This document shows positions 33,186 through 41,886 of a stretch of DNA of 64,000 nt, piece after piece (position 1 is the first letter of the stretch; each line of letters begins with the position of its first letter). Origin of the DNA: Streptosporangium sp. NBC_01756 (GTDB lineage: Bacteria; Actinomycetota; Actinomycetes; Streptosporangiales; Streptosporangiaceae); contig NZ_CP109130.1 of the NCBI RefSeq assembly GCF_035917975.1, positions 4,030,001 through 4,094,000 on the forward strand, given 5' to 3'. The notes beneath the pieces are model-generated. The model was not told where the DNA came from, did no database searches, and worked only from the letters and a program-made list of their open reading frames with translations. Position numbers and translations under genes: made by a program.

Positions 33186-34493
33186 TCAGCAGGCGTCCAG
33201 GAAACGGTCAAGCACCCGGACCCCGAACTGGAGCGAATCCACCGGCACCCGCTCATCCACCCCATGGAACATTCCAGAGAAATCCAGGTCCGCGGGGAGC
33301 TTCAGCGGCGCGAACCCGAACCCGCGCATACCCAGCCGGCTGAACGCCTTCAGGTCCGTACCGCCCGACAGGGTGTACGGCACGGCGAGCGCCCCCGGGT
33401 CCTCGGCGAGAAGCGCGTCGGTCATCGCCCGCACCAGAGGCCCGTCGAACCCGGTCTCGATGGCGATGTCGTGGTAGACGAACTCCCTGGTCACATTGGG
33501 CCCCAGCAGCTCGTCGACGGTCTCGAAGAACTCGTCCTCGTATCCCGGCAGGAAACGGCCGTCCACGTGGGCGGTGGCGGTCTGCGGGATCACGTTCGCC
33601 TTGTAACCGCCCGCCAGCATGGTGGGGTTGGCGGTGTTGCGCAGTGTGGCGCCGATCATCCGGGCCAGCGGGCCGAGCTTGGCCACGGTCGCCTCGGCGT
33701 CGTCCAGGTCGAGCTCGAGGTCCAACGCCCTGGAGGTCTCGGTGAGGAAGGTCCTGACCGTCTCCGTGAGCCGTACCGGCCACTCGTAGCGCCCGATGCG
33801 GCCGACCGCCTCGGCCAGCTCGGTGACGGCGTTCTCGCCGTTGAGCATGGAACCGTGCCCGGCCCGGCCGCGGGCGGTCAGCCGCATCCAGGCGATGCCC
33901 TTCTCGGCCGTCTCGATGAGATAGAGCCTGCGAGCGTCGTCAAGCGAGACGCTGAACCCTCCCACCTCACCGATCGCCTCGGTGCACCCTTCGAACAGGT
34001 CCTTGTGGCCGTCGGCCAGCCACTGCGCGCCGTAGGTGCCACCGGCCTCCTCGTCGGCGGTGAAGGCCAGCACCACGTCTCTCGGCGGCCGGCGCCCCTC
34101 ACTGAGCCGCTGCCGGACGACCGCGAGGATCATCGCGTCCATGTTCTTCATGTCGACGGCGCCACGTCCCCAGACGCAGCCGTCGGCGATCTCCCCGCTG
34201 AGCGGGTGGTGGGTCCAGTCACCGGCGTTGAAGGGGACGACGTCGAGATGCCCGTGCAGGAGCAGCGCGTCACGGGAGGAGTCCTCCCCCGCGATCCGGG
34301 CGATCACATTCGCCCGGTTGCCGTCCGATTCCAGGATCTGCGGCTCCAGGCCGACCTCGGCCAGCTTCTCCGCGACGTACTCCGCGGCGGCCCGTTCACC
34401 AGGACCGGAATTGTCGCCGGCGTTGGTCGAGTCGATCCGGATCAGGTCGCTGCACAGCCCGGCGACCTCGTCCTCACCATTGAGTGCGATCAT
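33186..34493 (-). CDS. M20 family metallopeptidase (ArgE/DapE-type)
   Basis: 435 aa from ATG 34493, with GAAGGAG 6 nt upstream. Metal site: His in LLLHGHLDVVP near residue 75, Asp in WGRGAVDMK near 108, the Glu pair in FTADEEAGG near 145 and a later His. A dimerisation domain lies in the middle (GRAGHGSM). Hydrolyses an acyl-amino acid or dipeptide bond; substrate unknown. Ends 164 bp before tRNA-Leu on the opposite strand. Confidence 0.92.
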   Translation of the reverse strand: MIALNGEDEVAGLCSDLIRIDSTNAGDNSGPGERAAAEYVAEKLAEVGLEPQILESDGNRANVIARIAGEDSSRDALLLHGHLDVVPFNAGDWTHHPLSGEIADGCVWGRGAVDMKNMDAMILAVVRQRLSEGRRPPRDVVLAFTADEEAGGTYGAQWLADGHKDLFEGCTEAIGEVGGFSVSLDDARRLYLIETAEKGIAWMRLTARGRAGHGSMLNGENAVTELAEAVGRIGRYEWPVRLTETVRTFLTETSRALDLELDLDDAEATVAKLGPLARMIGATLRNTANPTMLAGGYKANVIPQTATAHVDGRFLPGYEDEFFETVDELLGPNVTREFVYHDIAIETGFDGPLVRAMTDALLAEDPGALAVPYTLSGGTDLKAFSRLGMRGFGFAPLKLPADLDFSGMFHGVDERVPVDSLQFGVRVLDRFLDAC

Positions 34494-34658
34494 GTCGGCT
34501 CCTTCGGCTTCGATACGGCTTGCCCTTCCCATCCTGCCGTCGCGCCCGGTCTGCCGGCATCCTTCAGGGCCGGGTCGCATACCGATATGACGCAAGCTCA
34601 AGAGTTTGCTAATCTAAGTCCGCCGACGAGGGATGACGGTCTCTCGTGCAGGCACCAC

Positions 34659-34747
34659 GTCCGGGTGGCGGAATAGGCAGACGCGCTAGCTTGAGGTGCT
34701 AGTGCCCTTTGCGGGGCATGGGGGTTCAAGTCCCCCCTCGGACACCA
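34659..34747 (+). tRNA. tRNA-Leu (anticodon GAG)
   Basis: 89 nt including CCA. Acceptor GTCCGGG/CTCGGAC, anticodon stem CTAGC/GCTAG with loop TTGAGGT (anticodon 34693-34695), a long class II variable arm and a T-arm GGGGG/CCCCC. Its last 24 bases are the attachment core of the 19-kb element, which rebuilds the 3' end on integration. Confidence 0.96.
34724..34745 (+). other. attL core within tRNA-Leu
   Basis: 22 bp, beginning GTTCAAG and ending GGACAC, identical to 53763-53784. Covers the T-loop and acceptor 3' strand of tRNA-Leu. Confidence 0.9.
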
Positions 34748-34753
34748 GATGAA

Positions 34754-34790
34754 CCCCGAGTCTCGGCAGGTCAGAGGCTCGGGGCTTTTT
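34754..34790 (+). terminator. tRNA-Leu terminator
   Basis: CCCCGAG (34754-34760) pairs with CTCGGGG (34778-34784), followed by a five-T run (34786-34790). Provided by the element's end after integration. Confidence 0.8.
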
Positions 34791-34812
34791 CATTTCAGGC
34801 CTGATCTTGCCC

Positions 34813-34831
34813 GTGATACCAGCGGTGATAC
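34813..34831. promoter_or_regulatory. Integrase arm-type sites, left end
   Basis: GTGATAC at 34813 and 34825 (12 bp apart), between attL and the integrase stop. The same pair recurs at the right end (53623, 53635). Confidence 0.7.
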
Positions 34832-34842
34832 TGATCATGGCC

Positions 34843-36063
34843 TCAACCCCCCGATACGAGGGCCGCGAACGTGTCGGCAGCGTCCTTCTGGTTGCCCGGA
34901 AGCACGTGCGCGTAGACCGTCAGAGTGACCGTCGCCGAAGCGTGACCGAGTCGCTCGGACACCACCTTGAGCGGAACGCCCTTGGCGAGCAAGAGCGTGG
35001 CATGGGTATGCCTGAGGTCGTGCAGCCGTATGGCCGGTGGCGGCTCGACGCCCTGGCTCTGCAACTCCTTGCGGCACCGCGTCAAGTGCTCCTTGAACGT
35101 TCGAGAGAAGCGCTCGGGGTGTCGGTGCTTACCCTCGATGTCACCGAACACGAGGGCATCATCGCGAGCCAGTTGCAGGGCCAGGCCGCCACGTTCGCGC
35201 TTGAACACCTTGAGGAGAGCGGCCGTCCCCTCGTCGATGTCCGCCACCCGCGGCTTGGCCGTCTTGGTGTCACCCTCTTTGATCTGAACACCCTCCCCCT
35301 TAACTCGCACAACGCCGACCGAGCGCCGGATTCGGACCGTGTGGGCGTCAAGGTCGACGTCTCGCCAGCGCAATGCCAGTAGCTCGCCGCGGCGCATCCC
35401 CGTCATGGCGAGCACGTGCCATGCGACGTAGAGCCGGCCATCCTCCCGCGACCAGTCGAGGAACACCCGGAGCTGCGCCGCGGTCCACGGGTGCATCTCG
35501 GGTGCCTTGGCCTGCTTCGCCGTAGGTGGATTCGCCCGGTCGGCCGGGTTCTTGGCTAGGCGGTCGCTGTCGACGGCATCCTGCAGCGCCGCGCGAAGGA
35601 TGGTGTGAATGTAGCGAACGGTTCGCGGACTCAGCCCTTCGCCCGTCTTGTGATCGCTACGCCCGCTGGTCTCAAGCTTCCGGTACAGCGTGTTGATCTT
35701 CACCGTAGTCAGCAATGCGAGCGGCACGGTCTCAAGGTGCGGCTTGAGGTGAAGCCGGATGTTCTTCTTGTAGCTGGCGACGGTCGAGGGAGCGAGCCGT
35801 AACCCGTTTGCCCATTCGTCGAGGTAGGCGCCGAGCGGCTGCTTGGACGGATCTATCCACTCCTGCTTGTCGGACTTGACCAGCGCTTCGCGCATCGCCT
35901 TGAGCGCGGCCGTCTCGGTCGGGAAACCGCGGCGGACAATCGGTTCCTTGGTCCCGTCCGACTTGGTCACCGTGCACTTGAAGTAGTAACGGGTGCCCTT
36001 GGTGGTCTTGTACGCATAGGCGCCACCTTCTCCCGGCTTTCGCCTAGCCCGCCTCTCACTCAC
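34843..36063 (-). CDS. int: Tyrosine-type integrase
   Basis: 406 aa. N-terminal AP2-like arm-binding domain (GAYAYKTTKGTRYYFKC), SAM-like core-binding domain (residues ~70-180), then the catalytic domain: Arg in TGMRRGELLALRWRDVD near 222, HxxR in LHDLRHTHATLLL near 346, His in LGHASATVT and nucleophile Tyr in VYAHV near 383. Catalyses site-specific integration at tRNA-Leu. Ends 98 bp from attL, as expected for AICE integrases. Its start overlaps the XRE gene's stop by 8 bp, so the two are coexpressed. Confidence 0.95.
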   Translation of the reverse strand: MSERRARRKPGEGGAYAYKTTKGTRYYFKCTVTKSDGTKEPIVRRGFPTETAALKAMREALVKSDKQEWIDPSKQPLGAYLDEWANGLRLAPSTVASYKKNIRLHLKPHLETVPLALLTTVKINTLYRKLETSGRSDHKTGEGLSPRTVRYIHTILRAALQDAVDSDRLAKNPADRANPPTAKQAKAPEMHPWTAAQLRVFLDWSREDGRLYVAWHVLAMTGMRRGELLALRWRDVDLDAHTVRIRRSVGVVRVKGEGVQIKEGDTKTAKPRVADIDEGTAALLKVFKRERGGLALQLARDDALVFGDIEGKHRHPERFSRTFKEHLTRCRKELQSQGVEPPPAIRLHDLRHTHATLLLAKGVPLKVVSERLGHASATVTLTVYAHVLPGNQKDAADTFAALVSGG

Positions 36064-36793
36064 CGACGTCTCCTTGATCCCCTAGAACAGGAAGTGCTTC
36101 TGGATGGGTAAGGATGCCGGTTGACTGGATCTCCTCAACGGTGCCTTGGTCGTATGCGGGAACGCTGTAGCCGGCGGTCATCATCTCTTCCAACGCTTCA
36201 GCCACCCGAGTCAGGTGGTGCTGGCGGAGTTGAGCTACGTGCTTGCCTTCTTCCGACTCGACTTCGCCGATCCGCTCTAGGTAGAGCATGCGGTTGGTCG
36301 CCTTCTTCAGAAGAAGGACTTCATCAGTCAGACGGTGGTAGAGCTTCACAGGGTGGACGACCTGCCGCCACGCTTCATAGCGGGTAGGTCCGTTCTCGCC
36401 GATGCGTGAGCGGTCCACATGGGCCAGCCCGTCAGCCCGCAAAGAAGACGGCGCCTCTTCACCAGCAGCCCACCGCCAACCAAGCATGGGGTTGACCATG
36501 CTCCAGGCCGGAGGGACAGGAGCCTCATCAACACGCCCAACAGGGAACATCAGCTGTAGAGGTGGAACAGCCATCGCGTAGGCGAAAATCAGCAGTTCAT
36601 CAACACTGACCTCGCGACGTCTCTTGCCTGTCTGCGGGTTCCTGCGACCCACCTCGATGTTGATGATCGCTGCCGCCGTCAGCTGAGGAGCTCCAAGCTT
36701 CTTGCACTCTCGGGCTAGGTCCTCCCTGCTGAGCCCCAACCGCTCCCGGTGCTTACGAATCTGATCAGCTACAAGGTCGCTAGGTGTGTGCAT
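36056..36793 (-). CDS. XRE-family regulator of the element
   Basis: 245 aa from ATG 36793. HTH_XRE at residues ~5-70: VADQIRKHRERLGLSREDLA, then LTAAAIINIEVGRRNP and SVDELLIFAYAMAVPP. The C-terminal 150 residues are helical and unrecognised. Earlier in-frame ATGs exist, but lie within the operator region. Divergent from the excisionase gene and cotranscribed with int: the position of a master repressor controlling excision, acting on the dyads in 36816-36885. Confidence 0.85.
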   Translation of the reverse strand: MHTPSDLVADQIRKHRERLGLSREDLARECKKLGAPQLTAAAIINIEVGRRNPQTGKRRREVSVDELLIFAYAMAVPPLQLMFPVGRVDEAPVPPAWSMVNPMLGWRWAAGEEAPSSLRADGLAHVDRSRIGENGPTRYEAWRQVVHPVKLYHRLTDEVLLLKKATNRMLYLERIGEVESEEGKHVAQLRQHHLTRVAEALEEMMTAGYSVPAYDQGTVEEIQSTGILTHPEALPVLGDQGDVGE

Positions 36794-36815
36794 ATCGACA
36801 AGGTAACCCATGAGG

Positions 36816-36885
36816 TTGCGCAATGCCAGTCGATGCATGTAGCTTGCGCTTGAAGTAGATCGATGTACGCAATCGATTGCGCAAA
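36816..36885. promoter_or_regulatory. Divergent promoter/operator between XRE and xis genes
   Basis: TTGCGCAA at 36816-36823 and a related CGCAATCGATTGCG palindrome at 36868-36881 followed by CAAA. Both share the TTGCGCAA half and lie in the only A/T-rich stretch between the divergent genes. Likely repressor binding sites. Confidence 0.6.
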
Positions 36886-36909
36886 ACGACAAGATAGTTA
36901 GGAGATGTG

Positions 36910-37113
36910 ATGACGATCATGGCTTCGCCCATCCTTTTCGAGGGCCGCCTGTTCGCCACCGTTTCGGAGGTTGCCGAGGTTCTCGGGTATGACGAGCGGA
37001 CCGTTCGCAGGGGCATCAAAGACGGTCAGATCCCAGCCACGCAGGTCGGTGTCACCCACCGCGTGCCCACTGCATGGATTCGCGCTCAGGCGCTTGTGGA
37101 CGGTGCTGCCTAA
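36910..37113 (+). CDS. xis: Excisionase-like MerR-type HTH protein
   Basis: 67 aa. One winged HTH: LFATVSEVAEVLGYDERTVRR then GIKDGQIPATQVGVTHRVPTAWI, the DNA-binding fold of helix_turn_helix/excisionase proteins. AGGAG lies 5 nt before the ATG. Probably directs the integrase towards excision. Its stop overlaps the next start (TAATG), so it opens a four-gene plus-strand operon ending with the replication gene. Confidence 0.85.
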   Translation: MTIMASPILFEGRLFATVSEVAEVLGYDERTVRRGIKDGQIPATQVGVTHRVPTAWIRAQALVDGAA

Positions 37114-37457
37114 TGAGCCCCGAAAGCAGAAACGGCGCCGGGGTCACCACCCCCGAGCGCCGTTCGCACGACCAGAAGGCCGTTCAAGACACCTCGACCA
37201 TACACGCCCAGGCCGACAGGCGCAGCATCCCGACGCAGCTTCCCATCGTGCTGTCCGCGACCGCGTACCCCGCTGGCTATGGCCTCGTCACGATCCTGAT
37301 CGTGCTCGACCAGGAATGCCCCTGCGGTGACTGGCACAACCACCGGGTCAAGGCGCCAGCGCCTGCACTGCTGTCTCGTAAGGCGCGGTGCGGCATGCGC
37401 TACGAGCTCGCCCTGCACGCTCCCCGCTCGACCAGGCGCGGGCGGAGGGCGGCGTGA
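37113..37457 (+). CDS. Hypothetical element protein
   Basis: 114 aa, start overlapping the xis stop. Contains VLDQECPCGDWHNHRVKAP, with a Cys-Cys-His arrangement that could bind zinc, and a basic C-terminus. No family recognised. Coupled at both ends (TAATG, GTGA) to its neighbours, so translated with them. Confidence 0.7.
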   Translation: MSPESRNGAGVTTPERRSHDQKAVQDTSTIHAQADRRSIPTQLPIVLSATAYPAGYGLVTILIVLDQECPCGDWHNHRVKAPAPALLSRKARCGMRYELALHAPRSTRRGRRAA

Positions 37458-37687
37458 CGAGCCCCATCGAGCAGATGCAGCAGCTCGTCGCTGACCTCGA
37501 CGCCCAGCACCGCCGCGAAGCTGACGCCTATGCCGCCGGCTACCGCGACGGTCACCGCTCCGGGTGGGAGGTCGGCTACTCCTACGCGTGCTACGAGATG
37601 GCCCGCGTCTGGTCTGCGATCCGTGAGCGAGTCCTAGCCGCGGCTCGTCGACCCGTCCGGACCGAGTTCAAGAAGGAAGCCGCGTGA
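37454..37687 (+). CDS. Small hypothetical element protein
   Basis: 77 aa from GTG 37454, overlapping the previous stop. Helical, with LVADLDAQHRREADAYAAGY and a Tyr/Gly-rich middle (RDGHRSGWEVGYSYACYEM). Small proteins of this type commonly precede replication genes in actinomycete elements. Function unknown. Confidence 0.7.
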   Translation: MTSPIEQMQQLVADLDAQHRREADAYAAGYRDGHRSGWEVGYSYACYEMARVWSAIRERVLAAARRPVRTEFKKEAA

Positions 37688-39282
37688 CCGACAACCGGCC
37701 GTTCTCCGACCTCACCGACGAGGAGCTTTCGGCGCAACTCCGGTCGAGGATCATTCCTTGCAGGTCCTGCGGGTCGGAGTACCACCAAGAGTGTGGGAAG
37801 AAGCCTGTGAGCGATCCCCTCGCGGCCGTGTTCGGACCTGCCCCTACACAGTCTGACGGTTGGGATGACCCGGTTCCGCTTGGCGTCCGCGCCGCGCTCC
37901 CGGACTTCCCGACCGATGCTTTCCCGCCCTACATCGCGGCAATGATCCGGGGGGTCGCTGAGGAGATCCAGGTTCCCGAAGATCTGCCCGGGGGGTTGGC
38001 CTTGGCTGTACTGGCGACCGCTGCCGGCGGACGCGCTGAGGTCTTGGTGCGTGGGCAGTGGCGAGAGCCGGTCAATCTCCAGATCGGCATTGCGATGCCG
38101 CCCGGCTCGGGCAAGAGTCCCGCGTTCCGGGCGATGCTCCGTCCCGTATTCACGGCAGAGGCCGCGCTGCAGGAGGCCGCTAAGGAGAAGATCAAGGAGA
38201 TCGAGAAGGAGCAGCGCGACGCCATGGCCCGCGCCGCAGCGGCCCAAAAGCTTGCCAGGACCGAAGACGAGATCGCTGTAGCGATGGATGCGGTACGCAT
38301 GGCCGAGGAGATGGAAATCCCGGTCAAGCCCCGGCTTACCGCTGACGACGTCACCCCGGAACAGGCCGGAACGATCCTCGCTGAGCAGGGTGGTCGCCTC
38401 GCCGTCCTCAGCGCGGAGGGAACGTTCTTCGAAGTCATCATGGGGCGCTACTCCAGCAAACCCAACCTGGAATTGGTCCTGAAGGGACATGCGGGCGACC
38501 GACTCCAGGTCGACCGGCGCGGCCGGGAAGAGTTCATCGAGCGTCCCGCCCTGACCATGGGCATCTGCCTGCAGCCGCAGCTCTTGCAGGACATCGCGGC
38601 GAAGAAGCAGATGGCCGGCCGCGGCGCTCTCGCCCGGCTACTGTTCTCCGTCCCCCCGGACAGGGTCGGGTTCCGCAACACCACGCCCGATCTGCTCGAC
38701 GAGGCTGTGATCCGCGACTACAGCGACACCATCATGGGTCTGATCATTGGCCTGTCTGACTGGACCGATCCGGCGATCATCGTCCTGACGCCCGCCGCGC
38801 TCAAGCTCCACACGGAGTGGCGTACTGAGATCGAACCCCGTCTCCGTCGCGGAACTGGCGACCTCGAAGCGCTACGGGAATGGGCGTCCAAACTCGCTGG
38901 TCACACCGTGCGCCTTGCCGGACTGTTGCACCTCGCTGAGAACCCTGCCCGCGGCGCTCAGATGCCGATTGGCGAGGACACCATGCGGCGCGCCATCAGC
39001 CTTGCGAAGTACTACGCCGAGCACGCCATGGCGGCATTCGGAGTCATGCGCGCCCACCCGCTGCTCGACAAAGCTCAGGCGGTCCTGGAGTGGATCGGTG
39101 AGCGGCGGGACTTCAAGCCGCGCGACGTCCACCGGGCGATGCACCGCCGGTTCGACGGCGCCGAGGAAGTCTCCGCGGTGCTCCGTCTATTGGAGGACCA
39201 CGGGTACATCCGGCAGGCCGAAGTCACCTCGACCGGAGGTCGGAAGCCGATCGTCTATCTCGTGTCCCCCAAGGGGTGGTGA
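37684..39282 (+). CDS. DUF3987 ATPase, probable replication protein of the element
   Basis: 532 aa from GTG 37684 (GTGA overlap). A short N-terminal segment has CRSCGSEYHQEC. The DUF3987 body has a Walker A loop, AMPPGSGKSPAF, near residue 138, a coiled-coil insert (about 155-205) and a Walker B-like LAVLSAEGTFFEVI near 240. The C-terminus is a winged-helix-like block (DFKPRDVHRAMHRRF ... GYIRQAEV). Family members are helicase-like plasmid/phage replication proteins. The gene ends inside the first GGTGAC iteron, which links it to the adjacent candidate origin. Confidence 0.85.
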   Translation: MTDNRPFSDLTDEELSAQLRSRIIPCRSCGSEYHQECGKKPVSDPLAAVFGPAPTQSDGWDDPVPLGVRAALPDFPTDAFPPYIAAMIRGVAEEIQVPEDLPGGLALAVLATAAGGRAEVLVRGQWREPVNLQIGIAMPPGSGKSPAFRAMLRPVFTAEAALQEAAKEKIKEIEKEQRDAMARAAAAQKLARTEDEIAVAMDAVRMAEEMEIPVKPRLTADDVTPEQAGTILAEQGGRLAVLSAEGTFFEVIMGRYSSKPNLELVLKGHAGDRLQVDRRGREEFIERPALTMGICLQPQLLQDIAAKKQMAGRGALARLLFSVPPDRVGFRNTTPDLLDEAVIRDYSDTIMGLIIGLSDWTDPAIIVLTPAALKLHTEWRTEIEPRLRRGTGDLEALREWASKLAGHTVRLAGLLHLAENPARGAQMPIGEDTMRRAISLAKYYAEHAMAAFGVMRAHPLLDKAQAVLEWIGERRDFKPRDVHRAMHRRFDGAEEVSAVLRLLEDHGYIRQAEVTSTGGRKPIVYLVSPKGW

Positions 39283-39526
39283 CACGGTGACAAAAGTCCC
39301 CGAAACCGCCCCTGAGCTGCGTAGACACCTGTCACCAAAGGCGGTGACAAAGCGGTGACGAAAGCATTCCATGGTGACAGAAGTCCCTCCGGAGAAGCGT
39401 CCACAACCCCGGTGACAAATGTTTTCGCAGGTCAGATGGCATATCAACGGTTCTGTCACCAGCCTGTCACCGCCTCCGGTGACAAAGTTTCCGCAGGTCA
39501 GAGCCGCTATTTGGACTTCTGTCACC
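39278..39526. repeat. GGTGAC iteron field, candidate replication origin
   Basis: Eleven GGTGAC hexamers in 249 bp: seven direct (39278, 39286, 39343, 39353, 39373, 39411, 39478) and four inverted (39331, 39455, 39466, 39521). Most are followed by AAA or RAAG. Two ~60-bp units sharing GGTGACAAA and TTTYCGCAGGTCAGA recur at 39411 and 39478. Extended A/T-rich tracts lie between copies. No gene in 39283-39588. Resembles an iteron origin or Rep-binding region. Confidence 0.75.
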
Positions 39527-39588
39527 GCATTTGCCGTACAGACCCTCCGGCCGCTCGGGAGCAGGCCGGAACCACCAAGGAGACCCTC

Positions 39589-39999
39589 ATGACCAAGATC
39601 CTCACCACCCAGAACGCTCAGATCACCACGGCCATCGTGGCGGTTGAGACCCTCACCATCTCCGGCAAGCAGGTCACCCAGTCCGTGTTCCGGCAACTCC
39701 TCGAAGAGCGGCTCATCTCCAGTAGCGGCGAACTCCGCGGCACGCCCTGGGGAATCGTGAACTACTGCCCCGACCCGTCCTGCAAGACATCGCCCCGAGA
39801 AGCTGCCATCTACGGGCCCAACCCGGCACACATCCACGTGGTCTGGCAGAAGGACAACGAGCTTCGCCGCACGACGGTTTGGACCAAGCGCCCCCGCGCC
39901 ACTCTGGACGGCTGGGGCAGCTCACGTAGCGGAGAAGTGGCTACCCCCGAGCTGATGGAACAGCTCGAAGAGCTCCCTCACCTCTTCATCGCGGTGTAG
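39589..39999 (+). CDS. Hypothetical element protein
   Basis: 136 aa from ATG 39589, with AAGGAG upstream. Contains SGKQVTQSVFRQLLEERLI, GTPWGIVNYCPDPSC with paired Cys and HIHVVWQKDNELRRTTVW. Predicted mixed alpha/beta. I do not recognise the family. First gene of a four-gene operon ending at 41428. Confidence 0.7.
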   Translation: MTKILTTQNAQITTAIVAVETLTISGKQVTQSVFRQLLEERLISSSGELRGTPWGIVNYCPDPSCKTSPREAAIYGPNPAHIHVVWQKDNELRRTTVWTKRPRATLDGWGSSRSGEVATPELMEQLEELPHLFIAV

Positions 40000-40002
40000 G
40001 CC

Positions 40003-40305
40003 ATGACCGACATCCGCCGCGGCCCCGGCGAAGGCACCCTCTACGCCTACGTAGGCGACCGTTTCGAGCTCACCACCAACGGCATCGCACTGCTCACCGG
40101 CATCCACGCCGCAGTCGTCGCCGTCGAATGCGGACTCCAGCGCCTCACCGGCATCGACAACCCCGAGGCCCCGCCCGCATGGGTCATCGGCTACCGGCGC
40201 CGCAAAAAGGAGATCGCCGCCCACATGGGAGCCCGCTGCATGCCCACCGACAAACAAGCACTCGACTGGATCGCCGTCCAGCTCGACGCCCTCGACAGCC
40301 AGTAA
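40003..40305 (+). CDS. Small hypothetical element protein
   Basis: 100 aa, 3 bp after the previous gene. Contains GTLYAYVGDRFELTTNGIAL and a basic middle (GYRRRKKEIAAHMGARC). No membrane segment. Family unknown. Confidence 0.65.
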   Translation: MTDIRRGPGEGTLYAYVGDRFELTTNGIALLTGIHAAVVAVECGLQRLTGIDNPEAPPAWVIGYRRRKKEIAAHMGARCMPTDKQALDWIAVQLDALDSQ

Positions 40306-40323
40306 CCAACGGAAGGAACCACC

Positions 40324-41160
40324 ATGACCAACGAACTCAACCTCGCCTGGAACGTCGTCCCCGGCATCGCTGACCTCGCCGCAGCAGCGGCCCGGCTCCG
40401 CAGCATCTCCGCCGGCGCGACCGACCCCGCCACCACCCTCGCCGAGCAGCTCGCCGACAACATCCTCAACGGCAAGCCGCTGCCCGACCCCGCCGAACTC
40501 GGACGCCGCGCCACTGCCGCACGGCAGGAGGCCCTCGACCGGCAGGCCGCCGCGATCGTCCTGCGTGAGGTCGCCGGCCAGATCACCGGGCGCCTCGACC
40601 AGGCCCGACGCGACGGCGCCCCCGCCGCCCTGGCCCACCTCGCCGAGCGCCTCACCGAGATCCTCGACCAGGTGCACGCCCTCGCCCCAGAACTCGGCGG
40701 GGTGAAGGACCGCGACCAGGTGTGGAACTCCTCACCCGAGGTTCAGGACGTGTGGCGGCAGCTCGAAGACCTGGCCCGCACCTACAGCGACGTGCGCCGA
40801 GCCCAGGTCGAGATCACCTCGACCCTCACCACCGGCATTCGCACCCCGCAAGGCGGATCCATCAGCCTCGCCGAGGTCACCCGCTTCGGCATCCTCGACC
40901 TCGCCGGCCTCCCCGACGTCGCCAACTACGGCACCGCGACCGACGTCGAGGGCTACACCGTCGAGCGCGGCCAGCCCTGGCCCGCCGTCAACTTCGGTCA
41001 GCACTACTCCGTCACCCACCTGCTGTGGCTCACCACCACCCCCGCAGCTCGGGCATGGATCCCCGCCACCGAAAAGCAGATCGAACAGGCGCTCGACCGG
41101 CACGTGCGTGCCCAGCAGCGCGCCAACGACGCCCGCGCCCACGTCGGCGCCACCTTCTAG
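40324..41160 (+). CDS. Hypothetical coiled-coil element protein
   Basis: 278 aa. The N-terminal half is Ala/Glu/Arg-rich and helical (residues ~15-150), then a beta-containing segment (GISLAEVTRF-like, VEGYTVERGQPWPAVNFG) and a helical end. GGAAGG lies upstream. Very strong C-ending codon preference, unlike the terminase/tape-measure genes further on. No family recognised. Confidence 0.7.
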   Translation: MTNELNLAWNVVPGIADLAAAAARLRSISAGATDPATTLAEQLADNILNGKPLPDPAELGRRATAARQEALDRQAAAIVLREVAGQITGRLDQARRDGAPAALAHLAERLTEILDQVHALAPELGGVKDRDQVWNSSPEVQDVWRQLEDLARTYSDVRRAQVEITSTLTTGIRTPQGGSISLAEVTRFGILDLAGLPDVANYGTATDVEGYTVERGQPWPAVNFGQHYSVTHLLWLTTTPAARAWIPATEKQIEQALDRHVRAQQRANDARAHVGATF

Positions 41161-41170
41161 GAGGAACACC

Positions 41171-41428
41171 ATGACCACCGTTCAGGCAGGCCGCGACCTC
41201 TGGAACCAGCGGCACCCCGCCAAGCAGACCACCAAGCCCACCCCCGGCCGCGAGCGCAGCAACCAGGCCGCCGGCCCGACCAGCTTCGCCAACAACACCC
41301 CGCTCCACCCCGAGCCGCCCACCATCGACCAGGCCCGGCCCAACGCGTGGCGTGACAACCACACCCGCGCTGACTGGCAGCCCGGCACCCAGGCCGACAA
41401 CGTCCACGTCGGCGGAAACGCGGCGTAG
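41171..41428 (+). CDS. Small hydrophilic hypothetical protein
   Basis: 85 aa, Pro/Asn/Arg-rich and probably disordered (RHPAKQTTKPTPGRERSN). Start ATG 41171 follows AGGAGG and lies 10 bp after the previous stop. Last gene of its operon; a terminator follows at 41538. Function unknown. Confidence 0.6.
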   Translation: MTTVQAGRDLWNQRHPAKQTTKPTPGRERSNQAAGPTSFANNTPLHPEPPTIDQARPNAWRDNHTRADWQPGTQADNVHVGGNAA

Positions 41429-41537
41429 GCCACAAGACCCCGACGTCAAAGCCACCCCGCAAGTGCAGGCAGCACCACATCGGGGAGCCATGGGCGAACC
41501 ATCTCCGTCCCTCCTAACCGCCCAGCGTCGGCACCAC

Positions 41538-41570
41538 GCCAGCCCGCAGCCTCACCCGCTGCGGGCTGGC
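41538..41570. terminator. Hairpin terminator
   Basis: Perfect 13-bp arms (41538-41550, 41558-41570) with a 7-nt loop, 110 bp after the operon's last stop. Confidence 0.8.
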
Positions 41571-41886
41571 ACCCCACACAGGAAGGCAACAGCCATGGCA
41601 GGGGAGATCACAGGCAGCCACAGAACGCCCGGCAGCGACCAACACAGGGCCGAACAGGTACCCCCTGGGCCCCACTCCCGCCCCCCGGGGGTCTTCTGCG
41701 CCGGTGAGGTGCTGGTGCTCCCCCCGGCTGCATTGCCATACGTGGGTTTTTCCGGGCTTTCAGGGTCCGCTGGGCGCCTGTTCGGGTGGGTTTCCTCGCT
41801 GGTCGGGGGCGGTATTCGCCCGTTCGTTCTACGGCGTTCGTGGGGCTTTCGATCTTTCGTTGGTGTAACGGCTAAAGGAGTGTGAC
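41571..41886. other. Intergenic stretch at the border of the phage-like cassette
   Basis: A frame from ATG 41595 to 41885 (97 codons, with GGAAGG upstream) exists but has no recognisable domain and an erratic composition. The sequence becomes more T-rich from about 41740. Most likely the promoter/leader of the TerS-tape-measure cassette rather than a gene. AAAGGAG precedes the next start. Confidence 0.4.

Noticed and set aside
39278..39526. CRISPR array
   Set aside because: The repeated unit is only 6-9 bp, occurs in both orientations and has irregular spacing; no cas genes are present.
41595..41885. 97-codon ORF upstream of the TerS-like gene
   Set aside because: It has a fair ribosome-binding site but no domain, uneven composition and overlaps what looks like a promoter/leader.
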